From contig NZ_JAQBOF010000027.1 in the NCBI RefSeq assembly GCF_028288185.1, positions 232,796-296,795 of the forward strand: 64,000 nt of DNA, written 5' to 3'. Numbering within the stretch: position 1 is the first letter of the stretch; the number at the start of each line of letters is the position of its first letter. A program made the position numbers and the translations under genes. Positions 61,998-64,000 of this stretch are shown here, in pieces. This DNA is from Mucilaginibacter sp. GTDB taxonomy: Bacteria > Bacteroidota > Bacteroidia > Sphingobacteriales > Sphingobacteriaceae. The notes under the pieces were generated by a model that saw only the letters and a list, made by a program, of their open reading frames with translations, had not been told where the DNA came from and did not search any database.

Positions 61998-62099
61998 TTA
62001 CCAACAGCGGTGCATACAGCAAACAATGCTATAAACAGATGCTAAGCCTTGAGCGGCTTTAATAGAGTTTTGCAGATGGTTGTTTGTTAAGTTTTCCAT
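61998..62099 (-). CDS. Cys-rich 33-residue micro-ORF between riboswitch and metX
   Basis: MENLTNNHLQNSIKAAQGLA continues to a Cys- and Met-bearing end, VYSIVCCMHRCW. It starts about 30 bases after the aptamer and ends 106 bases before the metX start. No database family comes to mind. It may be a leader peptide or a non-functional ORF. Conservation across relatives would decide. Confidence 0.35.
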   Translation of the reverse strand: MENLTNNHLQNSIKAAQGLASVYSIVCCMHRCW

Positions 62100-62127
62100 G
62101 TTGTTAATTTATATTTCCCGGGATATT

Positions 62128-62210
62128 TACCGGGTAAGGAATTGGCACCTTCTCTAATTTTAGAGGGTTGCCAGCGGGTCGCGGAGCCTAATCTCTCGCC
62201 GCTTCTTTAT
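62128..62210 (-). ncRNA. SAM (S-box, SAM-I-type) riboswitch upstream of metX
   Basis: On the minus strand the RNA has GCGGCGAGAGATTAGGCTCC, then ACCCGCTGGCAACC and, after a hairpin with loop CTCTAAAATTAGAG, GGTGCCAATTCC, the conserved S-box core. It lies about 240 bases ahead of metX. S-adenosylmethionine binding would lower expression of the methionine operon. The P1 helix is less clear than in Firmicutes examples, as is common in Bacteroidota. Confidence 0.88.
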
Positions 62211-62448
62211 AAATCAAAACCGTATAAGGGAATTGATCCTACAGTATTACTACCGATTATGTGCGCAAAATAAGGAGATTATTCTTATTAAACCAAATTT
62301 ATTTTCTTTAAGGCTTTAAACCGATTAAGTTTAACAGTAAGATCAACCCATGAGATCTTGGCGTAAAAGCACCCTAATATTGTCACGTTTCACCCTTTAT
62401 AAGTATAAAAGTTTAATATAGCTTTGATGATATAAAAAAAATAAATAT

Positions 62449-62960
62449 ATGTCTGTAAAAAACATACTATTAGCGCAATACGATGTACATAACGCCCTAT
62501 TTAACAATGTTATTGCCGATATAACCGATGAAGAATCAAACCAAACGGTAGCTGGAATGAAAAACAATATAAAATGGATAGCCGGCCATATGTTATGGGA
62601 TCAGGGTATACTGGCAGTTATCGGCGATATAAAAGTTAATATACCATGGGCATATCATTTTATGTCTAAAGAGGGTGCGACCGAAGACGACCTGAAAGCC
62701 CCGGCTTGCGAGTTGCCAACGCTGCAAATGATCAGGGATAAATGGGAAGAGATACTACCTGTTATAAGGAACGGCTTAGAAAGCCTTACTGACGAACGAT
62801 TAGCGCAAAAGGTAGATATGCCACATCCTATGTATAAATTTATAATACGTTAGCCGGCGTATGGGCATATGCCAATCATCACCATGCGTATTCTATAGGG
62901 CAGCTCAGCATATTCAGACGCGCATTGGGTAAAGGTGCAATGAGTTACGCGATTGCCTGA
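62449..62960 (+). pseudogene. DinB-family gene with a frameshift
   Basis: The intact part (MSVKNILLAQYDVHNALFNN ... KVDMPHPMYKF) ends at 62853 in a stop. A frame change at about 62838 restores the family C-terminus: NTLAGVWAYANHHHAYSIGQ, then LSIFRRALGKGAMSYA, ending at a TGA (62958-62960). The metal-binding histidines of DinB proteins lie partly in this shifted section (NHHHAYSIGQ), so the protein made from the genomic frame would lack them. It overlaps the convergent PLP-enzyme gene by 16 bases. It may be decayed or a sequence error. Confidence 0.75.
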
Positions 62961-64000
62961 GTAATATCCGCTATCAAATCATCAATATGCTCTAACCCAA
63001 CCGATATCCGCAGTAAATTAAAAGGTGTTTTGGTATCCGGGCCCTCAACTGTAGCACGGTGCTCTATCAGACTTTCAACACCGCCCAGGCTGGTGGCTTG
63101 GGTGAATAACTTTACTTTATTAACTACCCGTTTAGCTTCTTCTTGCCCGCCTTTTAAGCAAAAAGACAATACACCACCAAAGCCCGTCATTTGCTCTTTT
63201 GCAACGTCATGATTTGGGTGAGATGGCAAACCGGGATATAACACCTGCTCAACTTTTGGGTGTTTATTTAAATATTCGGCCAGTAACTGGGCATTATGCA
63301 CATGGCCGCGCATACGGTAAGGCAATGTTTTTATACTCCTAACCAGGTAATAGCAATCCATAGGCGAGGGGATAGCGCCGCCATAAGTTTGTACTTCGCG
63401 GATCTTTTGCCACCAATCGCTTTTATCGGCTGTAATTAATGCGCCACCCATCAAATCACTATGGCCGCCAAAGTATTTAGTGGTAGAGTGCATTACCAGG
63501 TCGGCACCCAAAGCTAACGGTTGTTGGCAAATAGGGGTAGCGAAGGTATTATCGCAGGCTACTTTAATGTTGTGTTGTTTGGCTACCGCGACTATCTCTT
63601 TAATATCTGTTATTTTAAGCAGAGGATTTGATGGCGTTTCAATCCAGATTAACCCGGTATTGGGTTTAATGTTAGTTTTTAAAATTTCTGTATTACCTAT
63701 GTCGATAAAATCAAACTCCAGTACCCCCGCAAATAAAATTTTAAGCTGATTACGTAAACCATGATACATGTCATCTGGTGCTATAATATGCGTACCTGGT
63801 TTTAAGGATTGAAAAACAGCCATCCCGGCGGCATTGCCCGATGAAAAAGCCGCGGCATCAACACCGCCCTCTAATTTAGCTAATACGTTTTCTAACGATG
63901 TACGGTTAGGGTTTGCTGCCCGGCTATAAATATAACCTTCGCGGAAACTACCATCTTCCATACGCTCAAACGTAGTTGATAAGATAATGGGTTGTATAAC
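62945..64000 (-). CDS. cystathionine gamma-synthase/lyase-type PLP enzyme, 5' partial
   Basis: The frame is open to the end of the window and continues upstream of the ATG at 63961 (reading VIQPIILSTTFERMEDGSF), so the N-terminus is missing. Seen: FSSGNAAGMAVFQSL, GLIWIETPSNPLLKITDI, VACDNTFATPI, and the PLP lysine in HSTTKYFGGHSDLMGGALI. It belongs to the Cys/Met metabolism PLP family, most like MetB-type cystathionine gamma-synthase; gamma-lyase or MetZ are alternatives. The nearby metX supports a methionine role. It is convergent with the DinB-like gene. Confidence 0.88.
   Translation of the reverse strand, partial: VIQPIILSTTFERMEDGSFREGYIYSRAANPNRTSLENVLAKLEGGVDAAAFSSGNAAGMAVFQSLKPGTHIIAPDDMYHGLRNQLKILFAGVLEFDFIDIGNTEILKTNIKPNTGLIWIETPSNPLLKITDIKEIVAVAKQHNIKVACDNTFATPICQQPLALGADLVMHSTTKYFGGHSDLMGGALITADKSDWWQKIREVQTYGGAIPSPMDCYYLVRSIKTLPYRMRGHVHNAQLLAEYLNKHPKVEQVLYPGLPSHPNHDVAKEQMTGFGGVLSFCLKGGQEEAKRVVNKVKLFTQATSLGGVESLIEHRATVEGPDTKTPFNLLRISVGLEHIDDLIADITQAIA

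Noticed and set aside
61892..62026. 45-codon N-terminal extension of MetX.
   Set aside because: It overlaps the riboswitch leader and has no similarity to the family; the ATG at 61891 gives the standard start.

Overview
The window looks like a chromosomal segment of a member of the Bacteroidota, most probably family Sphingobacteriaceae (Mucilaginibacter/Pedobacter type). The evidence is lipoproteins with a Cys right after short hydrophobic leaders, TAnnTTTG promoter elements with an upstream TTG, a gliding-motility-type C-terminal sorting domain, DUF1080/Gfo-Idh-MocA sugar enzymes, an SCO/cytochrome c pair and a sphingolipid locus. The genus is an inference. No phage, transposase, CRISPR array, tRNA or rRNA was found. 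One RNase P RNA and one S-box riboswitch are present.

Layout. 1-6205 (+): end of a DUF1080 protein, small proteins, a MazG-like pyrophosphatase, truC, DUF4337, an exported Gfo/Idh/MocA enzyme, a DEFD-box helicase and a DUF1456 protein. 6202-7710 (-): a CAP-domain protein and a TPR membrane protein whose frame breaks at nine A. 7828-18692 (-): the centrepiece, a locus that appears to encode complete synthesis of inositol phosphoryl-ceramide: serine palmitoyltransferase, a GNAT-type ceramide synthase, an SDR-type ceramide/ketosphinganine reductase, myo-inositol-phosphate synthase, a PgpA-type phosphatase, a DUF5686 outer-membrane protein, a CDP-alcohol phosphatidyltransferase, DUF4833, a fatty-acid hydroxylase and a PAP2/Aur1-type synthase. 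19049-24792 (+): a tripartite RND efflux system. 25219-26281: a small beta-barrel protein and rnpB. 26320-29373 (-): a cytochrome c/SCO/lipoprotein operon, DinB and a decayed methyltransferase pseudogene.

29669-41217: GH1 beta-glucosidase, TPR histidine kinase, acyl-CoA dehydrogenase, folB, glycosyltransferase, GlcD-type oxidase, MgtC, and a PKD protein with a CHU_C tail. 41412-51708: a second DUF1080 protein, phosphoesterase, MATE pump, small proteins, GlxA-type regulator, YjbQ, membrane peptides, methyltransferase, SIMPL protein, a modular palindrome array, thioesterase and Hsp20. 51941-59404: YajQ, ppk1-ppx, a 194-bp MITE-like element touching ubiX, and a three-gene glycan operon. 59619-64000 (-): methionine genes, with an S-box riboswitch and a Cys-rich micro-ORF ahead of metX-hom, a frameshifted DinB gene, and the start-less end of a cystathionine gamma-synthase-like gene.

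Three genes carry frame disruptions (TPR protein, isoprenylcysteine methyltransferase-like protein, DinB protein). These could be real decay, programmed slippage (the TPR gene only) or assembly errors, and raw reads would decide. Functions are assigned from motifs and order alone, since no database search was possible.
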